Positions 47,748 through 55,823 of a stretch of 64,000 nucleotides of DNA are shown here, one piece after another. Each line of letters opens with the position of its first letter. Position 1 is the first letter of the stretch. Both the position numbers and the translations under genes were made by a program. Source of the DNA: Solicola gregarius (GTDB lineage: Bacteria > Actinomycetota > Actinomycetes > Propionibacteriales > Nocardioidaceae); contig NZ_CP094970.1 of assembly GCF_025790165.1 (NCBI RefSeq), positions 4,712,001-4,776,000 on the forward strand, written 5' to 3'. The notes below the pieces were generated by a model. That model saw only the letters and a program-made list of their open reading frames with translations. It made no database searches and was not told the origin of the DNA.

Positions 47748-48611
47748 ATGATGAAACGTACTTTGGGGGCGGCGCTAGCCGTGACGGCGATGTTCGGGTC
47801 GATACTCGTCGCATCGCCATCGATCGCCGACGACCGAAAAGATCCGTCCGGGATCACCACCGAAGAGGTGTGGGGCAACGATCCGACGCCCGACCAGACA
47901 CGTGCGCAGGCGCGCGCGAAGAGCCGCGAGCTGGCTTCGGACGACGCACGCAAGAAGCCGTGGTTCAGGAGCCGGTTCGGTCGCCAGACGACCCACTTCG
48001 GCCAGCGGGACACGTCGGCGTACAACATCAACCACGTACGCGAGCTGCAATACCGGTTGCGCTGGGCGGGCGTCTACAAGGGCGCGGTGACGGGCTACTT
48101 CTACAAGAACACCCGCAAGGCCGTGAAGCGCTTCCAGCGCAAGGTGCACATCAAGCGAACCGGCATCGCGACCCACAAGACGTGGCGCAAGCTGATCAAG
48201 AAGACGATCCGCGGCCGCAAGCACATTCCGAAGTCGTGCAAGTCGAACAAGAACCGCGGTCCGCACCTGTGCTACAACCGAAAGCTGCACGAGGTCACCT
48301 TGTGGCGTCAGGGCCGGCTGTACAACGCCTGGTTGGTTCGCGGCGGCGATCGCGGCTACGCGACCCGCAAGGGCAACTTCCGTGTCTACTACAAGGACAA
48401 GGACCACGTGAGCAGCATCTACGACTCGCCGATGCCGAACTCGCAGTTCTTCTCCGGTGGGCAGGCGTTCCACGGTTCGTCGTACATGGTCGATCCGTTC
48501 ACCGACCACAGCCACGGCTGCGTCAACATGTACATCCAGGACTCCAACCAGCTCTGGAAGCTGACGAAGGGCAAGATGCCGAAGGTGCACGTCCGGGGCG
48601 CCTGGGACTGA
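47748..48611 (+). CDS. Secreted L,D-transpeptidase with peptidoglycan-binding domain
   Basis: 287 aa. Signal peptide (MMKRTLGAALAVTAMFG, cleavage near residue 25), a PG_binding_1 domain (VRELQYRLRWAGVYKG, about 88-150), two cysteines framing a short insert (PKSCKSN, HLCYN), then the YkuD catalytic domain with HGSSYMVD and SHGCVNMY holding the active Cys. Makes 3-3 cross-links or links proteins to the wall. The protein is rich in Lys/Arg. ATG at 47748 is set by the signal peptide. Confidence 0.92.
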   Translation: MMKRTLGAALAVTAMFGSILVASPSIADDRKDPSGITTEEVWGNDPTPDQTRAQARAKSRELASDDARKKPWFRSRFGRQTTHFGQRDTSAYNINHVRELQYRLRWAGVYKGAVTGYFYKNTRKAVKRFQRKVHIKRTGIATHKTWRKLIKKTIRGRKHIPKSCKSNKNRGPHLCYNRKLHEVTLWRQGRLYNAWLVRGGDRGYATRKGNFRVYYKDKDHVSSIYDSPMPNSQFFSGGQAFHGSSYMVDPFTDHSHGCVNMYIQDSNQLWKLTKGKMPKVHVRGAWD

Positions 48612-48623
48612 CGGCTCGACACC

Positions 48624-48673
48624 GGTCCGTCCTGCTCGGGGCACCACAAGCCTCTGCCCGGTAGGACGGGTAC
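48624..48673 (+). terminator. Hairpin after the L,D-transpeptidase gene
   Basis: GGTCCGTCCTGCTCGGG pairs with CCCGGTAGGACGGGTACC with few mismatches around a loop of about 15 nt. The rest of the convergent gap to 48898 has only a weak pair TTACGGC / GCCGTAA near 48725 and 48765. Confidence 0.5.
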
Positions 48674-48898
48674 CAATGCTGCAGGAACGAACGGGAACCA
48701 CCGCGGCGCCTAGCTTGTGGTCTGTTACGGCGAACGTCATTGGGCACACGCTCAGCCGATAGTGCCGTAAGGGCACAGAACCTATGCGCCGCGGTGGCCG
48801 ACGCTCGCTCATGCAACGGGTGACCGTTCGGTGCGGCAGAGGCTTGCCTGACCGTTCGCTCGTGCGTGCCGGGTGGGGACGGCGTTGTCCGAATCACG

Positions 48899-49654
48899 TC
48901 AGGTACGCCGCGCGAGCGCGTGCAGGTGTCCCGCAAGGGACTCGAACTCCGGCCTGGTGGCGACGGCTCGCTCGAGGTCGAGCAGCGCGCGCCGGGCGCC
49001 GGGTTCCCCGTCGACCAGCGCGCTGGGAATCAGATCCGAGAACACGCGGGTCGCGTCGACGCGTTCGACGTCGAAGCCGCCCTCGGTCAGCAGCAACTCC
49101 ACCTCGGTCGGTGTGAACCTGCGCGGTCCGTGCTCGTCCGGGCGCCAGTCGTCGACTTGCGCGTCGAGCAGTGCCCGCGCGCGTTCGAACTGCCCCGCCA
49201 ATGCCCGCGCGAGTACGCCCGCCGCCCGGCCGGGCACGACGACGCTCAGCACTCCGCCGGGCCGTAACGCGATGTGGATCCGCTCCAATGCCCGCGCAGG
49301 TTCGTCCACCACGTCGAGTACGCCGTGACACAGCACCAGATCGGCGCTCGAGTCGGCGACGACTCCGCCGAGATCGGCTGCATCACCCTGCACGCCACGT
49401 ACGAGCTGCTCGACGCCGGTGTCGGCCGCGCGCCGATGCAGCGACGCCAGCGCGTTCGGGCTCGGGTCGATCACGACTACCCGGTGTCCCAGCTCTGCGA
49501 CGCGCACCGCGAGCCCTCCGGTGCCGCCGCCGACATCGACGATCTCCAGCGGTTTCGCATCGGCGAGCTCGGCGACCACGTCGCGTACGGCATCCCAGAC
49601 GACGGCGGTACGAAGGGCCGCGTGGCCGAGATCGGACGGCGGGCTCTCAGACAC
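48899..49654 (-). CDS. Class I SAM-dependent methyltransferase
   Basis: 251 aa. VDVGGGTGGLAVRVAELG is the SAM motif I, VVVIDPSPNAL motif II and ADLVLCHGVLDVV the later strand. C-terminal part: RPGGVLSVVVPG. GTG at 49654 is chosen because GGAGAG lies 6 nt upstream; ATGs at 49666 and 49669 are alternatives. Similar to UbiE/SmtA-type small-molecule methyltransferases; substrate not known. A TAGGCT -10 lies upstream, divergent from the next gene. Confidence 0.85.
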   Translation of the reverse strand: MSESPPSDLGHAALRTAVVWDAVRDVVAELADAKPLEIVDVGGGTGGLAVRVAELGHRVVVIDPSPNALASLHRRAADTGVEQLVRGVQGDAADLGGVVADSSADLVLCHGVLDVVDEPARALERIHIALRPGGVLSVVVPGRAAGVLARALAGQFERARALLDAQVDDWRPDEHGPRRFTPTEVELLLTEGGFDVERVDATRVFSDLIPSALVDGEPGARRALLDLERAVATRPEFESLAGHLHALARRT

Positions 49655-49727
49655 GACACTCTCCATCATCGGGAACGCGCACAGCCTACGGGCTCGGCAC
49701 GTGTTGCTGCGCGATACGGTCGGGTCC

Positions 49728-50204
49728 ATGACCCTCACCGACCATCCCGCGGTTCGCACGGTGTCCGCGGCGCTCCACGAACGCGGCGCGTCGGGTGTCG
49801 TGCGGATCCTGCCCGACTCGGCACGTACCGCCGCCGAGGCGGCGGCCGCGCTGTCGGTCGAGGTCGGCGCGATCGTGAACAGCCTCGTCTTCGACGCCGA
49901 CGGTGAGGCCGTGCTGATCCTCACCTCCGGTGCCCATCGAGTCGACACTGCCAAGGTCGCAGCGGACGCCGGCGTACCGCGCCTCGACCGCGCAACGCCC
50001 GAGTTCGTTCGTACGCACACCGGCCAGGCGATCGGCGGCGTCTCCCCGGTCGGCCATCCGGGCACGGTCCGGACGTACGTCGACCACTGGCTGGAGCGGC
50101 ACGACACGGTGTGGGCGGCGGCCGGACATCCCCATGCCGTCTTCCCCACCACGTACGCCGAGCTGCTCGCTCTCACGGGCGGAACCCCGGTCGACGTCGC
50201 CTGA
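49728..50204 (+). CDS. YbaK/EbsC family aminoacyl-tRNA editing protein
   Basis: 158 aa. Blocks typical of the ProX/YbaK fold: TAAEAAAALSVEVGAIVNSLVF, then GEAVLILTSGAHRVD and IGGVSPVGHP near the C-terminal third (long stretch quoted only by its ends). More like the stand-alone editing proteins than the YbaK at 10044. Specificity cannot be told. ATG 49728 lies 7 nt after TACGGT (49715-49720), so the mRNA is probably leaderless. Confidence 0.88.
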   Translation: MTLTDHPAVRTVSAALHERGASGVVRILPDSARTAAEAAAALSVEVGAIVNSLVFDADGEAVLILTSGAHRVDTAKVAADAGVPRLDRATPEFVRTHTGQAIGGVSPVGHPGTVRTYVDHWLERHDTVWAAAGHPHAVFPTTYAELLALTGGTPVDVA

Positions 50205-50225
50205 CGGCGGTGTCCGAACGGTCCC

Positions 50226-50936
50226 GTGGAGTCGCTCACAGACGCGTGGCACAACGTCTTCGCGCATCAGGCACGGCCCGACACCAGCGTCATCCTGGTC
50301 ACTGCGGCCGTCGCGGCCGCGGCGGTTCTCTACCTTCCGTCGTGGCGCATCGCCCGCCACGTCGTGACGATCGCGCACGAGGCCGCACACGGCATCGCGG
50401 CGGTGGCGTGCGGTCGCAGGCTGTCCGGGATCCGGCTGCACTCCGACACCTCGGGCGTCACGGTCTCGTCGGGCAAGCGCACCGGACCGGGCATGGTCCT
50501 CACCGCGGCCGCCGGCTACATCGGCCCGGCGCTGATCGGGCTCGGTGCGGCGCTGACGCTCTCGGCCGGGTACGCGCTCGCCGTGCTGTGGGGTGTGCTG
50601 GTGCTGTTGGCGCTGTTGCTGATCCAGATCCGTAACTGGTTCGGCCTCTGGTCGGTGCTGGCGTCCGCCGGCGTCGTGTTCGCCGTGACCTGGTGGGCGC
50701 CGGAGTCCGTGCAGTCGGGATTCGCGTACCTCGTCACCTGGTTCCTGCTCGTGTCCGCGCCGCGCCCGGTGATCGAGCTACAGCTCGAGCGGCGCCGCCG
50801 GCGTACGACGACCTCCGACGCCGACCAGCTCGCGCGGCTCACGGTCCTGCCCGCAGTGGTGTGGGTGGGCGTGTTCATCCTTGTCACGCTCGGTGCCCTG
50901 GTCGGCGGCGCGATCGCGTTGCTGCAGACAAGTTAG
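50226..50936 (+). CDS. M50-like membrane metalloprotease
   Basis: 236 aa with five to six helices. The zinc motif HEAAH (TIAHEAAHGIAAVACG) lies in the second helix, with GYIGPALIG further on, as in the peptidase M50B-like group of actinobacteria. There is no PDZ domain. The second motif typical of site-2 proteases (NxxPxxxxDG) is not obvious, so activity is not certain. Starts 21 nt after the editing protein and may be co-transcribed. Confidence 0.8.
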   Translation: MESLTDAWHNVFAHQARPDTSVILVTAAVAAAAVLYLPSWRIARHVVTIAHEAAHGIAAVACGRRLSGIRLHSDTSGVTVSSGKRTGPGMVLTAAAGYIGPALIGLGAALTLSAGYALAVLWGVLVLLALLLIQIRNWFGLWSVLASAGVVFAVTWWAPESVQSGFAYLVTWFLLVSAPRPVIELQLERRRRRTTTSDADQLARLTVLPAVVWVGVFILVTLGALVGGAIALLQTS

Positions 50937-50945
50937 TGTCCTGCT

Positions 50946-52241
50946 GTGGCGCGGGTCGTGGTGGTCGGAGGCGGGTTCGGCGGCGTCGCCGCTGCCGTTC
51001 GGCTCGCGAAGCTCCGCCACGACGTGACCTTGCTCGAGCAGGAGGACACGATCGGCGGACGCCTACGCCGGCGCGAGCACGGCGAGTTCGCGTGGGCACG
51101 CCACTCCGAGACCTTCACCCTGCCGGCCGTACTGCGCGACCTGTTCCGCAAGTCCGGCCGTCCGCTCGAACGCGAGCTCGACCTCGTACACCTGAGCCCC
51201 GGTCGACGTCACGTCTTCGCCGACTTCACCCGGCTCGACCTCCCCTTGGGTACCCGCGGTGAGCAGACGACCGCGATCGACGAGGCGCTCGATGGCGGCG
51301 GACAGGCGTGGGCCGCGTGGGTCGACTCGCTGTCGCCCGCGTGGGAGGTGCTGCGGCAGCAGGCGCTCGAGCGACCGTTCGGCGGGCGCTCGGACCTCGA
51401 CCGCCGGCAGCTTCGCGTACTTCGTCCGAGGCGTGTCGTACGCACGGAGGCGAAGCGCGCTTTCAAGGACCACCGGCTGCGCGCCATCCTGCTCGACGAC
51501 GTACGCGCGCAGGGTCAGCCGACCCGATCCACCCCGGCGTTCGCGATGGTCAAACACCATGTGGAGCGAGGGTTCGGCAGGTGGCGTGTCGACGGTGGCA
51601 TGCCCGCGCTGCTCTCGACGCTCGCGGCTCGCCTCGAGCAGCGACGGGTGGACATACGCTGCGGCGTGCGAGCGCTCGACGTCGGTGTCGACGGCCGCAC
51701 CGTCGTCGGTGTGACGACGGAAGCGGATCCGGTGACGGCCGACGTCGTCGTGTGGGCGGCGCCGACGCCGCCGCCGTCGATACCTGCGTACGGCGGTCTC
51801 CCGCTCATCCCGCAGGCGATCACCCACCTCGGCCTGACCCTCGACGTGCCCGAGCTGCCGTCCGACACGGTGCTGCACGGCAACCCCGTCGTCACGATCC
51901 ACACCGGTGGTGCGGCGCCGCTCGGGTACCGCACGTGGACCGTCGAGCACAGCGGCGCCGGCGGCGAGGACGTCCTCGACACCATGCGCCGCCGCGGGGT
52001 CAACGTCGCCGACTTCGTGGTCGACCGGGTCGACGTGTCACCGACCGATCAGCTGATCGAGTCCGGCCCTGCATACGGCTGGCAGTGGCAGGGCTGGCGG
52101 TCGGCGCTGGATCGACCGGGCGTTGGCCGATCCCCGCTCGGCGGGCTCTTCCTGGTCGGCGCGGGCGCGCATCCGGGCCCGAGCCTCGAGCTGGTCGGTC
52201 TCGGCGCGGCCGCGGCCGCAGCCTCGGTCGGACGCGCGTGA
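50946..52241 (+). CDS. FAD-dependent phytoene-desaturase-like oxidoreductase
   Basis: 431 aa. N-terminal dinucleotide fold VVVVGGGFGGVAAAVRLAK with glutamate in LLEQEDTIGGRL, and the C-terminal FAD block LFLVGAGAHPGPSLELV, the signature of CrtI/NAD(P)-binding amine-oxidase relatives. No other carotenoid genes are adjacent, though a polyprenyl diphosphate synthase is 1.4 kb away. The GTG is 6 nt after TAGTGT, which overlaps the previous stop. Substrate unknown. Confidence 0.85.
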   Translation: MARVVVVGGGFGGVAAAVRLAKLRHDVTLLEQEDTIGGRLRRREHGEFAWARHSETFTLPAVLRDLFRKSGRPLERELDLVHLSPGRRHVFADFTRLDLPLGTRGEQTTAIDEALDGGGQAWAAWVDSLSPAWEVLRQQALERPFGGRSDLDRRQLRVLRPRRVVRTEAKRAFKDHRLRAILLDDVRAQGQPTRSTPAFAMVKHHVERGFGRWRVDGGMPALLSTLAARLEQRRVDIRCGVRALDVGVDGRTVVGVTTEADPVTADVVVWAAPTPPPSIPAYGGLPLIPQAITHLGLTLDVPELPSDTVLHGNPVVTIHTGGAAPLGYRTWTVEHSGAGGEDVLDTMRRRGVNVADFVVDRVDVSPTDQLIESGPAYGWQWQGWRSALDRPGVGRSPLGGLFLVGAGAHPGPSLELVGLGAAAAAASVGRA

Positions 52242-52254
52242 CGTGCGCCGGCGC

Positions 52255-52533
52255 CTAGTGCCGGACGGAGGTGTGCCGCCACTCCCGGCGGATGCCCGCG
52301 ACGATGGACGACAGGTAGTGCGCGTCCTCGGAGTCGTCCTCGATGCGGAAGGCCCCGACACCGAGGGCCGCACCGGCGATCAGGCAGCCCCACCACAAGG
52401 CGACGAGACCACCCTTGGACTCCAGCGCGACATCGGCGGTCGCGATCCACGCGGCAACGCCGATGACGAACGCCAGGCACGACGCGCTGCCGAGCGCCAA
52501 CTCGGCCTTCAGTCGCTTCTGCCGTCCACTCAC
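52255..52533 (-). CDS. Small two-helix membrane protein
   Basis: 92 aa: basic start SGRQKRLKAEL, two hydrophobic helices (about 12-32 and 42-62), and a C-terminal acidic-then-basic tail FRIEDDSEDAHYLSSIVAG. GTG at 52533 starts the conserved-looking part; the extra residues of the longer frame seem non-coding. Convergent with the flavoprotein gene, 13 nt apart. No family recognised. Confidence 0.6.
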   Translation of the reverse strand: MSGRQKRLKAELALGSASCLAFVIGVAAWIATADVALESKGGLVALWWGCLIAGAALGVGAFRIEDDSEDAHYLSSIVAGIRREWRHTSVRH

Positions 52534-52601
52534 GACTCCAGGATGCCAGCCAACAGCGGCGTTTCGCGGCAAATCGATTGAGTTCGCCGTGTCGCGTCGA
52601 T

Positions 52602-53567
52602 TCAGACGCGGCTCAGGGTGAGTCGTTCGAAGATCTCGCGCGTCGCCGTCGAGCGGTTCAACGTGTAGAAGTGCAGGCCCGGCGCCCCGGCGTCGAGCAG
52701 TCGCTCGCAGAGCTCCGTCGCGAGGACGATGCCCTCGGCGCGTACACCGGCCGCGTCGTCCTCGTACGGTGCGATGCGCGTGGTGATCGCGTCGGGCACG
52801 GGATGCCCCGACAGCTCCGACATCCGGGTGATCTGGCGCAGGTTCGTGATCGGCATGATGCCGGGCACGATCGGGATCGTGCAGCCGAGCGCACGCACGC
52901 GCTCGACGAGGCGTACGTAGTCGTCGGCCTCGAAGAAGAAGTCGGAGACCGCGAACGAGGCGCCTGCCTCGGCCTTCGCGACGAGTGTCCGTGCGTCGGC
53001 GTCGAGACTCGCGGCATCGCGATGCCCACGTGGGTACGCGGCGACACCGATGTGGAACCGGCCGAGCGGACGTACCAGATCGACCAGTTCGACGCCGCTG
53101 TCGAGCCCACCGGGGTGTGACTCCCAGGGAGTGCCCGGGCCTCCCGCCGGGTCACCGCGCAGCGTCAGGATGTTGCGTACGCCCGCTGCTGCGTACTGGC
53201 CGACGACCCCCCGCAGCTCCTCGCGACTCTGCCCGACGCAGGTCAGGTGGCCGACCGGGGTGAGTGTCGTCTCGAGCGCGATCCGCTCGGTGATGCGTAC
53301 GGTTCGGTCACGGGTCGACCCGCCCGCCCCGTAGGTCACCGAGACGAACGTCGGGCGCAGCGGCTCGAGCTCCCGGATCGCGGTCCAGAGTCGCCGCTCC
53401 CCCTCGTCGCTCTTCGGCGGGAAGAACTCGAACGAGAATGCGGGTTCGTCGGATGCCAGCGCCCGACCGATCGCGTCGGCGTCCGGTACGTCGGCGTGGG
53501 ACGAGGAGCGGCGAGGAGACAGCGGGGTACGAGCGGTTCGACGAGCGGGACCATTCGACAAGGTCAT
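52602..53567 (-). CDS. metF: Methylenetetrahydrofolate reductase MetF
   Basis: 321-aa (beta/alpha)8 flavoprotein reducing 5,10-methylene-THF for methionine synthesis. SFEFFPPKSDEGERRL holds the catalytic Glu region, VTYGAGGSTRDRT and LTLRGDPAGG bind folate and FAD, and SDFFFEADDYVRL and VPGIMPITN follow. The N-terminal 30 residues are Arg/Ser-rich and not conserved in the family. TAGCCT (53574-53579) is 6 nt before the ATG, so it is probably leaderless. Confidence 0.94.
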   Translation of the reverse strand: MTLSNGPARRTARTPLSPRRSSSHADVPDADAIGRALASDEPAFSFEFFPPKSDEGERRLWTAIRELEPLRPTFVSVTYGAGGSTRDRTVRITERIALETTLTPVGHLTCVGQSREELRGVVGQYAAAGVRNILTLRGDPAGGPGTPWESHPGGLDSGVELVDLVRPLGRFHIGVAAYPRGHRDAASLDADARTLVAKAEAGASFAVSDFFFEADDYVRLVERVRALGCTIPIVPGIMPITNLRQITRMSELSGHPVPDAITTRIAPYEDDAAGVRAEGIVLATELCERLLDAGAPGLHFYTLNRSTATREIFERLTLSRV

Positions 53568-53573
53568 GCCCCA

Positions 53574-53663
53574 AGGCTAAGGCAGGCCGTACTCCGCGCT
53601 CGGTCGGGCGCTCACCCTGCAAGATGCACACGTGGATGTCTCGCCGACGGCGCTCGCTAGGCT
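53574..53663. promoter_or_regulatory. Divergent leaderless promoters of metF and the polyprenyl synthase
   Basis: Minus strand TAGCCT at 53574-53579, 6 nt from the metF ATG. Plus strand TAGGCT at 53658-53663, 7 nt from the ATG at 53671. The gap is 103 nt, with no ribosome sites. Confidence 0.5.
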
Positions 53664-53670
53664 GGCGGCC

Positions 53671-54741
53671 ATGTCCACCCAGGACGTCACCGCTGACCTC
53701 GCCACCGCCGTCCAGTCCGAGCTCGATGGGTTCGTCGACCGGCAGCGTGGCCGGCTTGCGGACCTCGGGCCCGAGCTCGTTCCCTTCCTCGATGCCGCCC
53801 AGGCGTTCGTGACCGGGGGCAAGCGGCTCCGGCCCGCCTTCTGCTACTGCGGCTGGCGCGCGGCCGGTGGCGATCCCGACGAACGCGGCGTCGTACGCGC
53901 GGCCTCATCGCTGGAATGGCTGCAGGCAAGCGCCTTGGTGCACGACGACGTGATGGACGGGTCCGACGTACGCCGGGGCCGGCCGGCCGTCCATCGGGCG
54001 TTCGAGAGCCGACACCGAAACGCGAACTGGGTGGGCGACGCCGCACAGTTCGGGGTGGGCTCGGCCATCCTGCTCGGCGACCTGATGCTGAGCTGGTGCG
54101 ACGAGATGTTCCGCTCGTCGGATCTCGACCGTGAGCGGCTGGTACGCGCCGCGTACGTCCTCGACCTGTGCAAGTCCGAGGTCGTCGGTGGCCAGTTCCT
54201 CGATCTCGTCGGGCAGTCGACGGGCGTGAACTCGATCGAGCAGGCGATGCGGATCGTGCGCTACAAGGCGGCGAAGTACACCGTCGAACGCCCGCTGCAC
54301 GTCGGAGCAGCGCTCGCCGGTGCCGACGACGAGCTCATCGAGTCACTGTCACGAGTCGGCGTGCCGCTCGGCGAGGCGTTCCAGCTGCGCGACGACGTAC
54401 TCGGTGTCTTTGGCGACCCGGAGGTCACCGGAAAGCCGGCAGGTGACGACCTGCGCGAGGGCAAGCGCACGGTGCTGCTCGCGCGCGCGTTCGAGAACGC
54501 GAACGGCGAGCAGACGCGCGCATTGTCCGAGGGCGTCGGGCGTCCCGATCTCGATCCGGTGGAGGTCGACCTGCTGCGCGACATCATCGCGTCGACGGGT
54601 GCGCTGGCCGCGGTCGAAGACCAGATCGCCACCCTGGAGGCTCGCGTCGACGCGGCGCTCACCACGGCCCCGATCGTCGACGCCGATGCACGCGAGGCGA
54701 TCGCGCAACTCGCGAAGCGAGCGACGCATCGGCAGAGCTGA
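53671..54741 (+). CDS. Trans-isoprenyl diphosphate synthase (polyprenyl synthetase)
   Basis: 356 aa. First aspartate-rich motif VHDDVMDGSDVRRGRP, lysine and arginine in GGKRLRPAFCY, second motif QLRDDVLGVFGDPEVTGKP. Chain length probably C20-C45, as for mycobacterial IdsA/GrcC; the residues before the first motif do not settle it. Supplies isoprenoids for menaquinone or carotenoids. The short leaderless start at 53671 is preferred to the frame from 53632. Confidence 0.92.
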   Translation: MSTQDVTADLATAVQSELDGFVDRQRGRLADLGPELVPFLDAAQAFVTGGKRLRPAFCYCGWRAAGGDPDERGVVRAASSLEWLQASALVHDDVMDGSDVRRGRPAVHRAFESRHRNANWVGDAAQFGVGSAILLGDLMLSWCDEMFRSSDLDRERLVRAAYVLDLCKSEVVGGQFLDLVGQSTGVNSIEQAMRIVRYKAAKYTVERPLHVGAALAGADDELIESLSRVGVPLGEAFQLRDDVLGVFGDPEVTGKPAGDDLREGKRTVLLARAFENANGEQTRALSEGVGRPDLDPVEVDLLRDIIASTGALAAVEDQIATLEARVDAALTTAPIVDADAREAIAQLAKRATHRQS

Positions 54742-55277
54742 GGACGCCGGTTCGGGGACAAGCCCGGTGACATGACTCCGCGCGAGGATCTATCTTGCCG
54801 GGCATGGACGACGCCGAGCGGACCCACTGGCGCGCCGGACTCATGGGGCGTCCTTGGACCCGGTGTCGGTGGTGAGTGTGGCCGCCCTCATAGAACATAT
54901 TCTGCCGCCCGCCACCGACAGAACAGGATGCCCAGAGGCCTTATCCACAAGGGAATCGAGAAACATTCGGGAAAAGTTCTGGGCGCAGGTAACCGTGCGA
55001 AGAGAATCGGCGTTTGGGTGCGAATAGCGACCCAAACGCAGATTCCTTCCTCGCCACCGGCCGGGCCGGCAACCGAAGCGCACGGAATCGATGAAGGTGG
55101 AAGCGAAAGCCAGGGAAAGCCGACCGGCAACCCGAGACCACCGGGTACGGATCCTCGTCGCCGCCATGCGGTCTGCACGGAAGCGCACGGGAACGGTGAA
55201 GGCGGAAGCCCAGCGAACGGCGAGGTGAAGGCAGAAGCCCCGCGAACGGCGAGATGAAGGCGGGAAGCCCAGCTGCC
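54742..55277. other. 536-nt convergent gap with degenerate repeats and a hairpin
   Basis: No convincing gene. A hairpin GCGTTTGGGT-N10-ACCCAAACGC lies at 55010-55039. From about 55078 to 55262 are four degenerate copies of a unit near CGAACGGCGAGRTGAAGGC followed by GGAAGCCC; two earlier copies begin GAAGCGCACGG. A 161-codon open frame (54772-55257, plus) covers much of it, but its residues look like low-complexity read-through. It could be a decayed gene or a repeat-derived spacer. Confidence 0.5.
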
Positions 55278-55661
55278 TCAGAACGCCATCGCCTGCGCGC
55301 GGCGGCGTACCTCCTTGCCGCGATCCTCACGCAGGGCGTCGATCGGGCGACCGGGCAGGCTGTCGTCGGCGGTGAACAGCCACACGAGGGCCTCCCGCTC
55401 GTCGTACCCGGAGTCGGAGAGCAGGGTGAGGGTTCCGCCGAGACCCTTGGTGATCGCGCCATCGGCGATCATCGCGGCGGGCACGCGCGGCTCTCTCGAT
55501 GCGGCCGTGCGGACCACGCTCAGCTCGCGTTCGCGGGCCCACTGGCGTACGCGGTTGGGGCTCACCCCGAGCGCCTCGGCGGCCTCACTCAGCGTGAGCC
55601 AGGCGTCGATCAGTGTGTCCAGCGGGTCATCGGCTTCGGGATCGTTGATCGGATTCGACAC
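55278..55661 (-). CDS. Rv2175c-like winged-helix DNA-binding regulator
   Basis: 127 aa. An excisionase/MerR-like helix-turn-helix, LTLSEAAEALGVSPNRVRQW (about 22-41), is followed by the Rv2175c C-terminal region (LTLLSDSGYDEREALVWLF and PGRPIDALREDRG). In mycobacteria Rv2175c is phosphorylated by PknL, encoded beside it. Here too it is divergent from a Ser/Thr kinase gene, 162 nt apart. TACGAT (55669-55674) is 7 nt before the GTG, implying a leaderless mRNA. Confidence 0.88.
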   Translation of the reverse strand: MSNPINDPEADDPLDTLIDAWLTLSEAAEALGVSPNRVRQWARERELSVVRTAASREPRVPAAMIADGAITKGLGGTLTLLSDSGYDEREALVWLFTADDSLPGRPIDALREDRGKEVRRRAQAMAF

Positions 55662-55823
55662 GCACCCGATCGTACGCCGATGCTGGTGCTGACACGCCCC
55701 GCGGCGTACCACATGCGCCGGGTGACGACCCTGTCCAACTAGAATCACCGCAGGTCGGACGGGGTCGAGCGTCGAGTCGTGTCTCCGCCGCACCACTGGC
55801 CTGCACCAGACCAAGGAGAATCC

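Noticed and set aside
54772-55257. A 161-codon frame as a possible orphan gene or HNH-endonuclease remnant
   Set aside because: Low-complexity residues with no motif, and no ribosome site or promoter. Kept only as a repeat-bearing gap.
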